Positions 12,165-31,719 of a DNA stretch of 34,948 nt are shown here, in pieces (positions within the stretch are counted from its first letter, which is position 1; each line of letters begins with the position of its first letter). The position numbers and the translations under genes were made by a program. Below the pieces are notes generated by a model. The model saw only the letters and a program-made list of their open reading frames with translations. It was not told the DNA's origin and searched no databases. Source of the stretch: an uncultured Caldilinea sp. (lineage in GTDB: Bacteria; Chloroflexota; Anaerolineae; Caldilineales; Caldilineaceae); the NCBI RefSeq assembly GCF_937128415.1, contig NZ_CAKZMJ010000077.1, positions 1-34,948 on the forward strand, given 5' to 3'.

Positions 12165-12270
12165 GCGGCGCCTCCTTCTCACTCCCCCTTCTCCGCAGCG
12201 AACAAAGCGTTTTAGACGAAACTCCGGTTGCGTGGCCGTTCTCACCTTTCTCGCTGCAAGCCGCAATATG

Positions 12271-12276
12271 TATAAT
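12271..12276 (+). promoter_or_regulatory. Candidate -10 box (TATAAT) upstream of the TPR/TolB-like gene
   Basis: TATAAT lies about 80 bp before the TolB-like gene and shares a 12-base context (ATGTATAATGAA) with the box at 9460. The expected -35 position is not consensus. The rest of the 191-bp gap (12165-12355) shows no hairpin or other gene. Confidence 0.3.
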
Positions 12277-12355
12277 GAACCTTTGGCGCAATCGCCGATA
12301 GATTGTCTAAGCGCAAGGGTCGGAACCCAGGCCTTGCAAAGAACGTCTGTAAACG

Positions 12356-14259
<1,904 letters not shown>

Positions 14260-14283
14260 TAGACCCTAAAACGCGACGCCCTC

Positions 14284-16602
<2,319 letters not shown>

Positions 16603-16629
16603 TCTCGTTGTTTCAGGTCTCTCCGGCGC

Positions 16630-18167
16630 ATGAATGAAGCCAACGCAGAGCCGCAATCCTCCAAACAAAGCGGAGCGGAGGAGCCGCTCGCCTATCGCGC
16701 CGTGCGCGGGGGGCTGTGGGTGGTCGCAGGCTCCTACTGGTCGATCGGCGTTGGGTTCATCGCCAACATCCTGCTCATGCGCCTGCTCTCTCCCTCGGTC
16801 TACGGCGAGTTTGCGCTGGCGATGTTTTTTTTCACGCTTCTTCAGCTGCGCGGCAAGATCGCGCTCAACTATGCGTTCGCCCAGCAGCGCGCGGTTACAG
16901 GTGAAACCGTGGGCACGCTCTTTACGGTCGATGTGCTTTTGGGATGGGGGGGCGCGCTGCTGGCGCTGATTGCGACGCCGCTTCTGCTGCACTGGGGCTA
17001 TCCTGCGCCGGTGGCGTGGATTCTGCTGACGCTGGCGCTGCTTTCTGCGCTGGAGAGCTTTGTCGGCGTTTTCAGCGTGGTCCTGGAAAGTGCGCTGCGC
17101 TTCAAGCCGGTCAGCATCATCGGCGGGCTCGCCATGCCGCTTTCTTATTTGCCGGCCTTCGCCTTCGCCCTGTCTGGACGGGGGGAATACAGCCTTGTGG
17201 CGCAGGCGGTCTCCTTTTCGTTGATTTCGCTGGTCGCCGGCGCGCTGTACATTGCCTTTGCGCAACGGGAGCTTTTCCGACTTCGCTGGCGATACAACCC
17301 TCGACTTGCGTGGGAATACCTTCGCTTCGGCGCGGTCACCGGCGCAGGGAACTATGTCGCGAGCCTGGTGACGCAGACCGATAATTTCATCCTGGGCACC
17401 CTTTCCGGGACGACGACGCTAGGGTACTACGACCGGGCGTATCGGATCTCCCAGTGGCCGTCCCTCCTCTTGAGCGCACTGGTCGGACGCGCCGCGATTT
17501 TCACCTACAGCCGCCTGCGCGAGGATCAGGAGCGCCTGCAACGCGCCGCCACGATGGTGCTCTGGGTTTCGGCCAACGTGGCGGCGCCGGTGGCGTTGGC
17601 GCTCTTTCTCAGCGCGCCCGATCTCGTGCCGTTGCTGTTCGGCGCGCAATGGACGCCCGCCGTGCCGATCCTGCGCGTGTTGCTGCTGCTCGCCATTTTG
17701 CGCCCCATGTGGGAGAACGTGGGCGCGCTCTTCATCGGAAGCGGGCAGCCTCGCCGCGTGATCGAAATCTCCCTCGTCCAACTGCTCATTCTGGCGCTCA
17801 TCGGCGCGCCCTTGACGCTCGCCGCCGGCGCGCTGGGAATGGCCATCGCCGCCGTCCTGGCGGTCGCCGGCGGCCTGACGCTCGCCTATTTCGTGCTGCG
17901 ACGCTCGCTGACGCTCGACATGCGAAGCATCCTCGCCGGCCCACTGCTGGCCTCCATCCTCACCGTCGGCGCCTACTGGCTGCTGGTGCGCCTGATCGGA
18001 AGCCACCATCCTCTCTGGTTCGCCGTCCTGTGGAAATTTGGCTGGGCGGCGGCCGGCTTCTTTCTTTTTTCGGCGTTGATTCAACCTGCGCTGTTTCGAG
18101 AACGGATCGGCTATGTGTGGCGCCTGCTGCGCGGGCGCGCCAGGGAAAATCTAGGGGAGAGTCTGTC

Positions 18168-18171
<4 letters not shown>
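16630..18171 (+). CDS. Wzx-type polysaccharide flippase (MOP superfamily)
   Basis: A 513-aa integral membrane protein with about 12-14 hydrophobic segments, starting after a short polar N terminus (AVRGGLWVVAGSYWSIGVGFIANILLMRLLSPSVYGEFALAM is the first hairpin). The pattern RLLSPSVYGEFALA and the mid-protein TDNFILGTLSGTTTLGYYDRAYR are characteristic of PST-family O-antigen/exopolysaccharide translocases. It should flip the lipid-linked repeat unit made by the downstream enzymes across the cytoplasmic membrane. The TGA at 18169-18171 overlaps the rfbF ATG as ATGA, which ties it to the sugar-nucleotide genes. No matching Wzy polymerase or initiating phosphoglycosyltransferase is in the window. 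The start at 16630 lies 28 bp after the helicase stop and has only a weak ribosome-binding site. Confidence 0.93.
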
Positions 18172-21242
<3,071 letters not shown>

Positions 21243-21244
21243 GC

Positions 21245-21377
21245 GGGAGAGGGGGAGAGGGGGAGAGCAAGAGAGGGGGAGAGCAAGAGAGGGGGAGAGC
21301 AAGAGAGCGGGAGAGCGGGAGAGGGGGAGAGCAAGAGAGCGGGAGAGCAAGAGAGCGGGAGAGGGGGAGAGCGGGAG
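21245..21377 (+). repeat. Purine-rich octanucleotide tandem repeat between rfbH and the reductase gene
   Basis: About sixteen consecutive 8-bp units, of the forms GGGAGAGG, GGGAGAGC, AAGAGAGG and AAGAGAGC, run from 21245 to 21372. A seventeenth unit (GGGAGATG) supplies the ATG of the next gene. No T occurs on the plus strand from 21241 to 21378, so no stop codon is possible there in any plus frame. The tract is polypurine except for single C bases at unit ends. The units look like Shine-Dalgarno sequences and could load ribosomes. A polypurine tract of this kind can also form triplex DNA. It probably expands and shrinks by slippage. Confidence 0.9.
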
Positions 21378-22298
21378 ATGGCCACCGTTGTGGTGAGCGG
21401 CGCTTCCGGTTTTTTGGGGAGCCATTTGACGCGGCATTTTGCTAAGGAAGGGCGCTGTGTGATTGCGCTTGTGCGCGCACAAAGCGCTCTGCACAGATTG
21501 GCTGACGTTCTCGACGTCGTTCGACTGCAATGCGTCGATGCAGGGAACATCGAAGACGCACTGCTCGCACAGCAGCCCATCGACGCAGTGATTCATGCGG
21601 CGACCGACTACGGCCGCGGAGGCGGCTCCCTTGCCAGGTTGGTGGAGACGAACATAGCGTGGTCGCTGCGCCTGGCCGAGGCCGCCGTCAAGGCGCAGGC
21701 GGCCTGCTTTCTGAACGCAGGCACGGCGCTGCCCCCGACCGTGAATCCCTACGCGCTCAGCAAGCATCAATTTTCGCAATGGCTGAAATTGTTGGCGGAT
21801 GGCGCGGAGACCTGTTTTGTCGATGTGGCGTTGGAGACGATGTACGGCGAAGACGATGACCCGGCCCAGTTTATTGCCTCCGTCATCCTCGGCTGCCTGC
21901 GCAACGCGGAGCGCCTCGCCCTGACGACCGGGGAGCAGAAGCGAGATTTTGTCTACATTCAAGATGTGGTTGCAGCGTTCGCCCGGCTGGTGGAATTTCA
22001 CATCGGCGAACAAAGGAAACGGCGCTCGGGCGGATACGCAGCGTATTCGGTGGGGAGCGGCGTCGCCGTCAGCGTGCGCCAAGTGGTGGAGAAGATTCAT
22101 GCGCTCACCGGCTCTCGCACCGTGTTGGATTTCGGCGCAAGGCCGCACCGCGCGCATGAGGTGATGTTTTCACAGGCCGATCTTTCGGCGATGCGTAAGT
22201 TGAACTGGTCGCCTCAGTACGATCTCCAGGAAGGGCTGAGGCGCACCATCGCCTGGTGGAGAACGCACGGGGAGGAGCGATTGCGATGCGCTGGCTGA
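21378..22298 (+). CDS. CDP-abequose/paratose synthase-like NAD(P)-dependent 4-ketoreductase (RfbJ/RfbS-like)
   Basis: A 306-aa extended SDR. The Rossmann motif SGASGFLG is at residues 7-14 and the catalytic YxxxK is Y125/K129 (NPYALSKHQF). Several stretches follow Salmonella RfbJ closely as I recall it: the late TTGEQKRDFVYIQDVVAAF, the VGSGVAVSV segment, and FGARPHRAHEVMFS, then a Lys/Asn-Leu-Asn-Trp segment near the end. It should reduce the C4 ketone of the product of RfbH. RfbJ gives CDP-abequose and RfbS gives CDP-paratose. Since an RfbE (paratose 2-epimerase) gene follows, paratose is the more sensible product, but this is inferred from context. The ATG is the last three bases of the octamer repeat, whose GGGGGAGAG serves as ribosome-binding site. 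Its 3' end overlaps rfbE by 13 bp. Confidence 0.88.
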   Translation: MATVVVSGASGFLGSHLTRHFAKEGRCVIALVRAQSALHRLADVLDVVRLQCVDAGNIEDALLAQQPIDAVIHAATDYGRGGGSLARLVETNIAWSLRLAEAAVKAQAACFLNAGTALPPTVNPYALSKHQFSQWLKLLADGAETCFVDVALETMYGEDDDPAQFIASVILGCLRNAERLALTTGEQKRDFVYIQDVVAAFARLVEFHIGEQRKRRSGGYAAYSVGSGVAVSVRQVVEKIHALTGSRTVLDFGARPHRAHEVMFSQADLSAMRKLNWSPQYDLQEGLRRTIAWWRTHGEERLRCAG

Positions 22299-23323
22299 TC
22301 ACCGGAGGATGCGGCTTTCTCGGCGCCAACGTCGCCGATTGCTGTCTGGCGCGCGGGGAGGAGGTCGTTGTCTTCGACAACCTGAGCCGGGTGGGAAGCC
22401 GTCAAAACCTGGAGTGGCTGCGCATGCGTCATGGGCAGGATTGGCGCATGGTGCAAGAGGACATTCGCAACGCGGACGCCGTCGCCCGCCTGGTCGCCGA
22501 GCTCAGGCCGGACGTCATCGTTCACCTGGCCGGTCAGGTGGCGATGACCACCAGCCTTGCCCATCCCAGGCTTGATTTTGAAACCAACGCCCTGGGCTCC
22601 CTAAATGTGTTGGAGGCCGTCCGCCTCCACTCCGGCGAATCGATCGTGCTCTATTCGTCAACCAATAAAGTCTACGGCGATCTGGAGTGGGTGCGCTATA
22701 TCGAGACGCCCACGCGCTATGTGGCGCCCGATTTTCCCGACGGCTTCAACGAGAGCATTCCGCTCAGTTTTGAGTCCCCCTACGGATGCTCCAAAGGCTG
22801 CGCAGACCAATACATGCTGGATTACGCGCGCATGTTTGGCGTCCGCACCGTCGTCTTTCGTCATTCCTCGATGTACGGGGGGCGGCAATACGCCACGTAT
22901 GATCAGGGGTGGGTGGGCTGGTTCTGCATGCAGGCGCTTCAGGCTGCCCGCAAGCCGGGTGAACACACCTTCACGATCTCGGGAAACGGCAAGCAAGTTC
23001 GCGATGTGCTCCACGTCGATGACCTGGTGCGGCTTTATCTGGATTGCGCCGTGGCCCACATCGACCGGGCGGCGGGGCAGGTCTTCAACATCGGCGGCGG
23101 CATGGCGCAGAGCCTTTCGATTTTGGAATTGCTGAGCCATCTGGAGCAGATGCTGAACGTTGCATTGGAGCCTCAGCGCCTTCCTCCACGCGCCAGCGAC
23201 CAGAAGGTCTTCGTGGCCGACATCGCCAAAGCGCGGCGGGCGTTGGGGTGGGAGCCGCGCGTCCGCGCGCAGGAAGGCATCGCCGCCATGTTGCAATGGT
23301 TGCAGAGCGAGGGAATGCGATGA
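22286..23323 (+). CDS. rfbE: CDP-paratose 2-epimerase (CDP-tyvelose synthase)
   Basis: A 345-aa extended SDR that inverts C2 of CDP-paratose to give CDP-tyvelose. The Rossmann motif TGGCGFLGANVAD begins at residue 6. YSSTNKVYGDL and the catalytic Y166/K170 in YGCSKGCADQYMLDYAR are RfbE hallmarks, as is FRHSSMYGGRQYATYDQGWV. Length matches the enteric enzyme (about 338). The ATG at 22286 is preferred because GGAGGAG lies eight bases upstream. An earlier in-frame ATG at 22256 is deep within the upstream gene. The stop overlaps the next glycosyltransferase start by ATGA (23320-23323). Its presence is the reason tyvelose is predicted as an end product. Confidence 0.95.
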   Translation: MRWLITGGCGFLGANVADCCLARGEEVVVFDNLSRVGSRQNLEWLRMRHGQDWRMVQEDIRNADAVARLVAELRPDVIVHLAGQVAMTTSLAHPRLDFETNALGSLNVLEAVRLHSGESIVLYSSTNKVYGDLEWVRYIETPTRYVAPDFPDGFNESIPLSFESPYGCSKGCADQYMLDYARMFGVRTVVFRHSSMYGGRQYATYDQGWVGWFCMQALQAARKPGEHTFTISGNGKQVRDVLHVDDLVRLYLDCAVAHIDRAAGQVFNIGGGMAQSLSILELLSHLEQMLNVALEPQRLPPRASDQKVFVADIAKARRALGWEPRVRAQEGIAAMLQWLQSEGMR

Positions 23324-24204
23324 ACCGGCCGCGACTCACCATCGCCATCCCGACGTACAATCGGGCGCAGAAACTGGACAGACAGCTTGCCTGGACGATC
23401 AACGCCATCGCCGGGCGGTGGGATGAGGTGGAGCTGGTGGTCTCTGACAACGCCTCGCTCGACGCAACGCCCCAAATTTGTGAACAATGGCGGTCGGCGA
23501 GCGATGGACGCCTGCGGGTGGTGCGTCAGCCCAACAACCTTGGCCTGATCCGCAACGTGTTGTCGTGCATCGAGCAGGCGCAGGGGAGATATGTCTGGGT
23601 CGTCGGCGATGACGACGTCATCTTCGACGGTGCGCTCGATTGGATCCTGGCGCAGCTTTCCACCCACGACGCAGACGCTCTTTCCTTCCTTCATTTGAAC
23701 GTCCGCACGCAGAACGGCTACGAGGGCGCAATCCTTCAGGAGCGCATCTATCCGTTCCGTGAAGATAAAGAGACCTGTCCCGGCGGCGCGCTCTTTGAAG
23801 AATGTGTGGAGATAGACGAAAACTGGATGCTGCTCATTACAGCCAACATCTACGCCACCCCCGTCGCCAGAGCCGCCATCCAACGCTGGCCAGGAATGAC
23901 GAAGAATTTCGCCTTTCCTTTGTTTCTCTCCGGCTATGCAGCCGCTCAAGGAGCCATGATCGTGCGCGCCGAACCTTCCATCCTGTATCCTCATCATACG
24001 GGATCGCATTTACGCACCTGGTTGAAGACTCTTTACCACGACATTCCAGAGGCCTACATCCGGCTTTTGCAAGAAGGGCATCGGCCGGAGTTTATTCGCA
24101 GACGCATTCTCTCGAGAGCGTCTTTTCTGGTGTTTATGATGCGTTTTCCATTATCTTTTTTGCGATCGCTGCAATTTTATTTTGCGGCCAACCGCCTGAA
24201 GTAA
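23320..24204 (+). CDS. Family 2 (GT-A) glycosyltransferase
   Basis: A 294-aa inverting glycosyltransferase. It opens with RLTIAIPTYNRAQKL, has DNASLDATPQI for nucleotide binding, and the metal-binding acidic cluster VVGDDDVIF at about residue 90. This subgroup resembles abequosyl/tyvelosyl-type transferases of O-antigen loci in starting sequence and length, so transfer of the dideoxyhexose made next door is an attractive but unproved role. It begins by ATGA overlap with rfbE. The frame is open far upstream of 23320, but that part is a shadow of rfbE. No transmembrane segment is evident, so it should act at the cytoplasmic membrane face. Donor and acceptor are not readable from sequence. Confidence 0.92.
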   Translation: MNRPRLTIAIPTYNRAQKLDRQLAWTINAIAGRWDEVELVVSDNASLDATPQICEQWRSASDGRLRVVRQPNNLGLIRNVLSCIEQAQGRYVWVVGDDDVIFDGALDWILAQLSTHDADALSFLHLNVRTQNGYEGAILQERIYPFREDKETCPGGALFEECVEIDENWMLLITANIYATPVARAAIQRWPGMTKNFAFPLFLSGYAAAQGAMIVRAEPSILYPHHTGSHLRTWLKTLYHDIPEAYIRLLQEGHRPEFIRRRILSRASFLVFMMRFPLSFLRSLQFYFAANRLK

Positions 24205-24216
24205 ACCAATGCCCGC

Positions 24217-25362
24217 ATGCGCCTGCTCTTTTTGAACCACAACTACCGCAACGTTGGCACTTATTACCGCGCGATGCCGATGGCGGAGCGATTAGCGCGG
24301 CGCGGCCACGAGGTGACGCTGCTGACCGTCTCTCCCACCCATCGCTGGCGCGCCGTCTGGTCGGAAGTCAACGGCGTGCGCCTCGGCGAGCTACCGAACC
24401 TGGCGCAAAACAACAGCGGGGAAGGCTATGGGCCGCTCGACAACCTTTCCAGGCTGTGGCATGCTTGGCGGCATGCATACGACATCGTTCACATGTTCGA
24501 CCATAAGCCGAACGCCTCCTTCGCCGGGCTGCCGGCGCGCTGGCGCGGGGCCAAACTCATCGCCGACTGGGCCGACTGGTGGGGCGGGCCCGGCGGCATC
24601 AACGACGTGCCCAAGCGCCGCTTCCCCGTCGTCGGCAAATTTGAGGCGTGGTGGGAAGTGGAGCAGAAACGCTGGGCGGACGGCGTCGTGACGATCAGCA
24701 CGGTGTTGCAGCAGCGGGCGCTGGAGGTCGGCTGCCCGGCGGAGCGCGTCGTCTACATTCCCACCGGCGCAGCGACCGATCGCATTGCGCCTACGCCGGT
24801 GGAAGTCGCCCGCCGACAGGTCAACGCCCCACCCGCCCGCGCCATCCTTGGCTTCATCGGCTTCGGGCAGGGGGATTTGGCGATTGTGATGGAGGCGCTG
24901 CGCCAGTTGCCGGACGTCTGGCTGATGGTGATCGGCCCGGAGTATCCGCACATCCGCGCCCTGGCCGAACAATACGGCGTCGCCGAGCGTCTCTGGCAGA
25001 CGGGGCGCAAGCTCGGCGCAGAGGTGAGCCCCTATCTCGCCTGTGCGGACGTAATGGTGATGCCCATGATGGACACCGCCGCCAACCGCGGTCGGCTGCC
25101 TAACAAGATGCTCGATTATCTGGCCGCCGGCAGGCCGATTGTCGCCAGCCCGGTGGGGGATGTGAAGACGATCGTGGAGCAGTTCGGCGTGGGGCTGCTT
25201 GCAGCCAACGAGGAATTTGCGAACGCCATCGAGCGCCTCCTGAAGGACGAACGGCTGCGCAGCGACATGGGAAGCGCGGCGCGCCGCGCCGCCGAAACTG
25301 CGTTCGACTGGGAGCATTTGATCGACCGGCTGGAGGCGTTCTATCAACGGGTCATCCGGTAG
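24217..25362 (+). CDS. Family 4 (GT-B) glycosyltransferase
   Basis: A 381-aa retaining glycosyltransferase of the GT4 type. The N-terminal domain starts RLLFLNHNYRNVGTYYRAMPMAERLARRGHEV, a usual GT4 opening. The C-terminal nucleotide-binding domain contains ILGFIGFGQGDL, VIGPEYPHIRAL and the conserved donor-binding stretch ANRGRLPNKMLDYLAAGRPIVASPVGD, where the E-x7-E motif is modified to N-K-M-L-D. WADWWGGPGGI is unusual and repeated tryptophans are evident in the first domain. The ATG at 24217 is 12 bp past the previous stop and lacks a strong ribosome-binding site. It belongs to the polysaccharide operon. Sugar specificity is unknown. Confidence 0.92.
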   Translation: MRLLFLNHNYRNVGTYYRAMPMAERLARRGHEVTLLTVSPTHRWRAVWSEVNGVRLGELPNLAQNNSGEGYGPLDNLSRLWHAWRHAYDIVHMFDHKPNASFAGLPARWRGAKLIADWADWWGGPGGINDVPKRRFPVVGKFEAWWEVEQKRWADGVVTISTVLQQRALEVGCPAERVVYIPTGAATDRIAPTPVEVARRQVNAPPARAILGFIGFGQGDLAIVMEALRQLPDVWLMVIGPEYPHIRALAEQYGVAERLWQTGRKLGAEVSPYLACADVMVMPMMDTAANRGRLPNKMLDYLAAGRPIVASPVGDVKTIVEQFGVGLLAANEEFANAIERLLKDERLRSDMGSAARRAAETAFDWEHLIDRLEAFYQRVIR

Positions 25363-25436
25363 GCGCTGCTCGTATCGCTGCGCTTGCGGAAATGCCGAGG
25401 ATGTGCGACTCAATAGAATTTGACAAGGGATCAACG

Positions 25437-26492
<1,056 letters not shown>

Positions 26493-26500
26493 ACCCTCCC

Positions 26501-28707
<2,207 letters not shown>

Positions 28708-28709
28708 TC

Positions 28710-29534
<825 letters not shown>

Positions 29535-29588
29535 CAATCGAGGCTTCCCTCCGCACCTGTGTAGAGGCTCCCTCGTCGCTGTTCGCAG

Positions 29589-29659
29589 GTTGAAGTTGCG
29601 TCCATTGTTTCCAGATGCATCGCCGTGATGGAGATCACAGCGATGTAGGCAACTTCAAC
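29589..29659. promoter_or_regulatory. Nested inverted repeats enclosing a Crp-like palindrome upstream of the beta-helix gene
   Basis: An outer exact 11-bp inverted repeat pairs GTTGAAGTTGC (29589-29599) with GCAACTTCAAC (29649-29659). Inside it, CATCGC-C-GTGAT at 29618-29629 pairs with ATCAC-A-GCGATG at 29634-29645 around a four-base GGAG loop. The inner core reads CGTGATGGAGATCACA (29624-29639), which fits the Crp-family pattern GTGA-N6-TCAC. It may be a regulator site or an RNA structure that ends the glycan transcript. The two readings are not exclusive. No poly-U tract is seen. Confidence 0.5.
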
Positions 29660-29759
29660 ACAGGCATCCGCAACAACTGATGATATGCAATGGATCGCAA
29701 CATGGTTTTTCGAGAGTTCCAGGCGAAATGAGCGCACTTTGACCGAGGGAGACTGTATC

Positions 29760-31607
29760 ATGAGAAATTGGCTTTTTCTGAAAGTTTTCGCAATTGTGCT
29801 TTTGACTTCGACGATGACGATCCATGCGCCGGCTCGTCCGGCGCGCGCCGCAGCGTTCGTGGTCAACACGCTGAACGATGTATTTGATGGAGATTGCAAC
29901 GCTGCGCATTGCTCGTTGCGCGAGGCCCTCTCCGCCGCCAACGCTGCACCCACCGATGACCTCATCACCTTCAGCGTGAGCGGGACAATTGCGCCTGTCG
30001 GCGTCCTGCCGGCGATCCTGAATGCGAGCAGTGCAGGCGCACTGAGCATCGACGGCGGCGGGAACATCACCATCAGCGGTGAAAACAGTGGACGGGTGTT
30101 CTGGGTGAACAGCGGCGGGAACCTCACCCTGCAGAATCTGACGATTGCGAACGGAGTCACAGGAGGGGATGGCGGCGGCGTTGCGAATTTCGGCGCGCTG
30201 ACGGTGAACACGGTTACGTTCTCGAACAATCGCGCCGCGGGCGGCGGCGGCGTCGCCAACTTCAACGGCGCCACGCTCAACGTCGTCAACAGCATCTTCT
30301 CGAGGAATGCCGCGGTCAACGGCGGGGGTGGACTGGCGAACTACGCCGGCGGCGTAGCGACGGTGGAAGGCAGCGCCTTTTTAGAAAACGGTTCGGATAA
30401 CGACGGCGGCGGTTTATGGAACGCCGGATCGCTGACGGTGAATACAAGCCTCATCTCCGCCAATACAGCCAATAACGGCGCCGGCATTGCCAACTTCGGC
30501 GCGTTGTCGGTGAGAGATACGCCGATCACCCGCAATCTCACATCCATTATCGGCAAGGGCGGGGCCATTTACAACGATGGCGCAGCGACGCTCCTCGGGA
30601 ACATCATCGATGCGAATCAAGCGAGATTTGGGGGCGGCGTTTACGCCTTCGGCAGCGGCAATGTGCTGATTCTCAAAAGCGCTTTCACGGCGAACCGTGC
30701 GGATATGAACGGCGGCGGCGTTTACAATACGGATTCAAGCGATGTCATGATAGGAAACAGCACCTTCGCCAACAACGAGGCCGGATTCACCGGGGGAGGC
30801 GTCGTCAACAATGCCACACTCACCGTCGTCAACAGCACACTGGCGGGCAACAGCGCCCCCAACGGCGGCGGCCTCAACGCCGGCGGCGCCACGCTCCAGA
30901 ACACCCTCATCGCCAACAGCCTGAGCGGCGGCGACTGCCTGGGCGCCCTGAGCGGCGCAAGCTACAACAATCTCATCGGTGACGTCGGGGCCGCCTGCGG
31001 TCTGACAAACGGCGTCAACGGCAATCTCATCGGACAGGCCCCCAATCTCGGCGCGTTGACCGGCGCGCCGGCCTACTTTCCGCTCAACGCCGGCAGCCCG
31101 GCGATCGACCAAGGCGATAACATCGCCTGCGCCCTTGCGCCGGTGAACAACGAGTCGCTGAACGGGGTGACGCGCCCCGTCGACGGCGACGGCGACGCCT
31201 CCGCCGTCTGCGACATCGGCGCCTACGAAGCGCCGGACGCCACGCCGCCCACCATCGTCTCCATCACCCGCGCCGACCCCAGCCCGACCAACGCCGCCAG
31301 CGTGAACTTTCTCGTCACTTTCTCCGAAGAGGTGACCGGCGTCGATGCAGGCGACTTCCGCCTGACCACCACCGGCTCCATCGCCGGAGTGAGCGTAACC
31401 GGCGTCAGCGGCGCAGGCGCAACGCGCACGGTCACCGTCGGCACCGGAGCGGGCAACGGCGCGATTCGACTCGACGCACCCAGCGATGCAACGATCTTCG
31501 ACTCGGTGGGCAACCCTCTGGGCGGGCTCCCCTTCACAAGTGGAGAAGTTTACACCGTGAACAAGACGTCCAAACTTTTCTTGCCCTTGATCGGGCGCTC
31601 ATTCTGA
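29760..31607 (+). CDS. Secreted CSLREA / right-handed beta-helix protein with Ig-like C-terminal domain
   Basis: A 615-aa exported protein. A signal peptide covers about residues 1-32 (MRNWLFLKVFAIVLLTSTMT, then an Ala-rich cleavage region APARPARAAA). A CSLREA motif (NTLNDVFDGDCNAAHCSLRE) follows. The bulk, residues about 75-460, is a beta-helix of short repeats of the form GGG-V-N-x-G-x-LTV-x-NS-T-F, often with N-rich turns. An Ig-like domain with TPPTIVSITRADPSPTNAAS and TVGTGAGNGAIRLD comes next, and the chain ends in KLFLPLIGRSF. The ATG at 29760 is chosen because GAGGGAG lies eight bases upstream and it gives a clean signal peptide. The frame extends to an ATG at 29685 that would mask it. 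Beta-helix proteins of this kind are surface adhesins or polysaccharide binders or lyases. No lyase motif is recognised. It is not overlapped with the glycan genes, so coupling is regulatory at most. Confidence 0.92.
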   Translation: MRNWLFLKVFAIVLLTSTMTIHAPARPARAAAFVVNTLNDVFDGDCNAAHCSLREALSAANAAPTDDLITFSVSGTIAPVGVLPAILNASSAGALSIDGGGNITISGENSGRVFWVNSGGNLTLQNLTIANGVTGGDGGGVANFGALTVNTVTFSNNRAAGGGGVANFNGATLNVVNSIFSRNAAVNGGGGLANYAGGVATVEGSAFLENGSDNDGGGLWNAGSLTVNTSLISANTANNGAGIANFGALSVRDTPITRNLTSIIGKGGAIYNDGAATLLGNIIDANQARFGGGVYAFGSGNVLILKSAFTANRADMNGGGVYNTDSSDVMIGNSTFANNEAGFTGGGVVNNATLTVVNSTLAGNSAPNGGGLNAGGATLQNTLIANSLSGGDCLGALSGASYNNLIGDVGAACGLTNGVNGNLIGQAPNLGALTGAPAYFPLNAGSPAIDQGDNIACALAPVNNESLNGVTRPVDGDGDASAVCDIGAYEAPDATPPTIVSITRADPSPTNAASVNFLVTFSEEVTGVDAGDFRLTTTGSIAGVSVTGVSGAGATRTVTVGTGAGNGAIRLDAPSDATIFDSVGNPLGGLPFTSGEVYTVNKTSKLFLPLIGRSF

Positions 31608-31629
31608 TCTATAACTCGAAGGGGCTTTG

Positions 31630-31677
31630 CATAATCTTCTGAGAACATAATCTTCCGAGAACATAATCTTCCGAGAA
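31630..31677. repeat. Three 16-bp direct repeats upstream of the BTAD regulator
   Basis: CATAATCTTCTGAGAA (31630-31645) is followed by two identical copies of CATAATCTTCCGAGAA (31646-31661 and 31662-31677), directly abutting. The first differs from the others at one base. Each unit holds an imperfect palindrome TTC-N3-GAA. The array lies 43 bp before the start of the SARP-type gene. SARP regulators bind direct repeats, so an autoregulatory operator is plausible. The 16-bp period is not an exact multiple of the 10.5-bp helical turn. Confidence 0.7.
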
Positions 31678-31719
31678 GTTGTAAGGACTTTGACAAATCT
31701 AAGTTCAGGTGATGCTTTT

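Noticed and set aside
21245..21377. CRISPR array
   Set aside because: The units are continuous 8-mers without unique spacers.
31630..31677. Replication-origin iterons
   Set aside because: No replication initiator gene or DnaA-box cluster is nearby. The position fits a promoter operator better.
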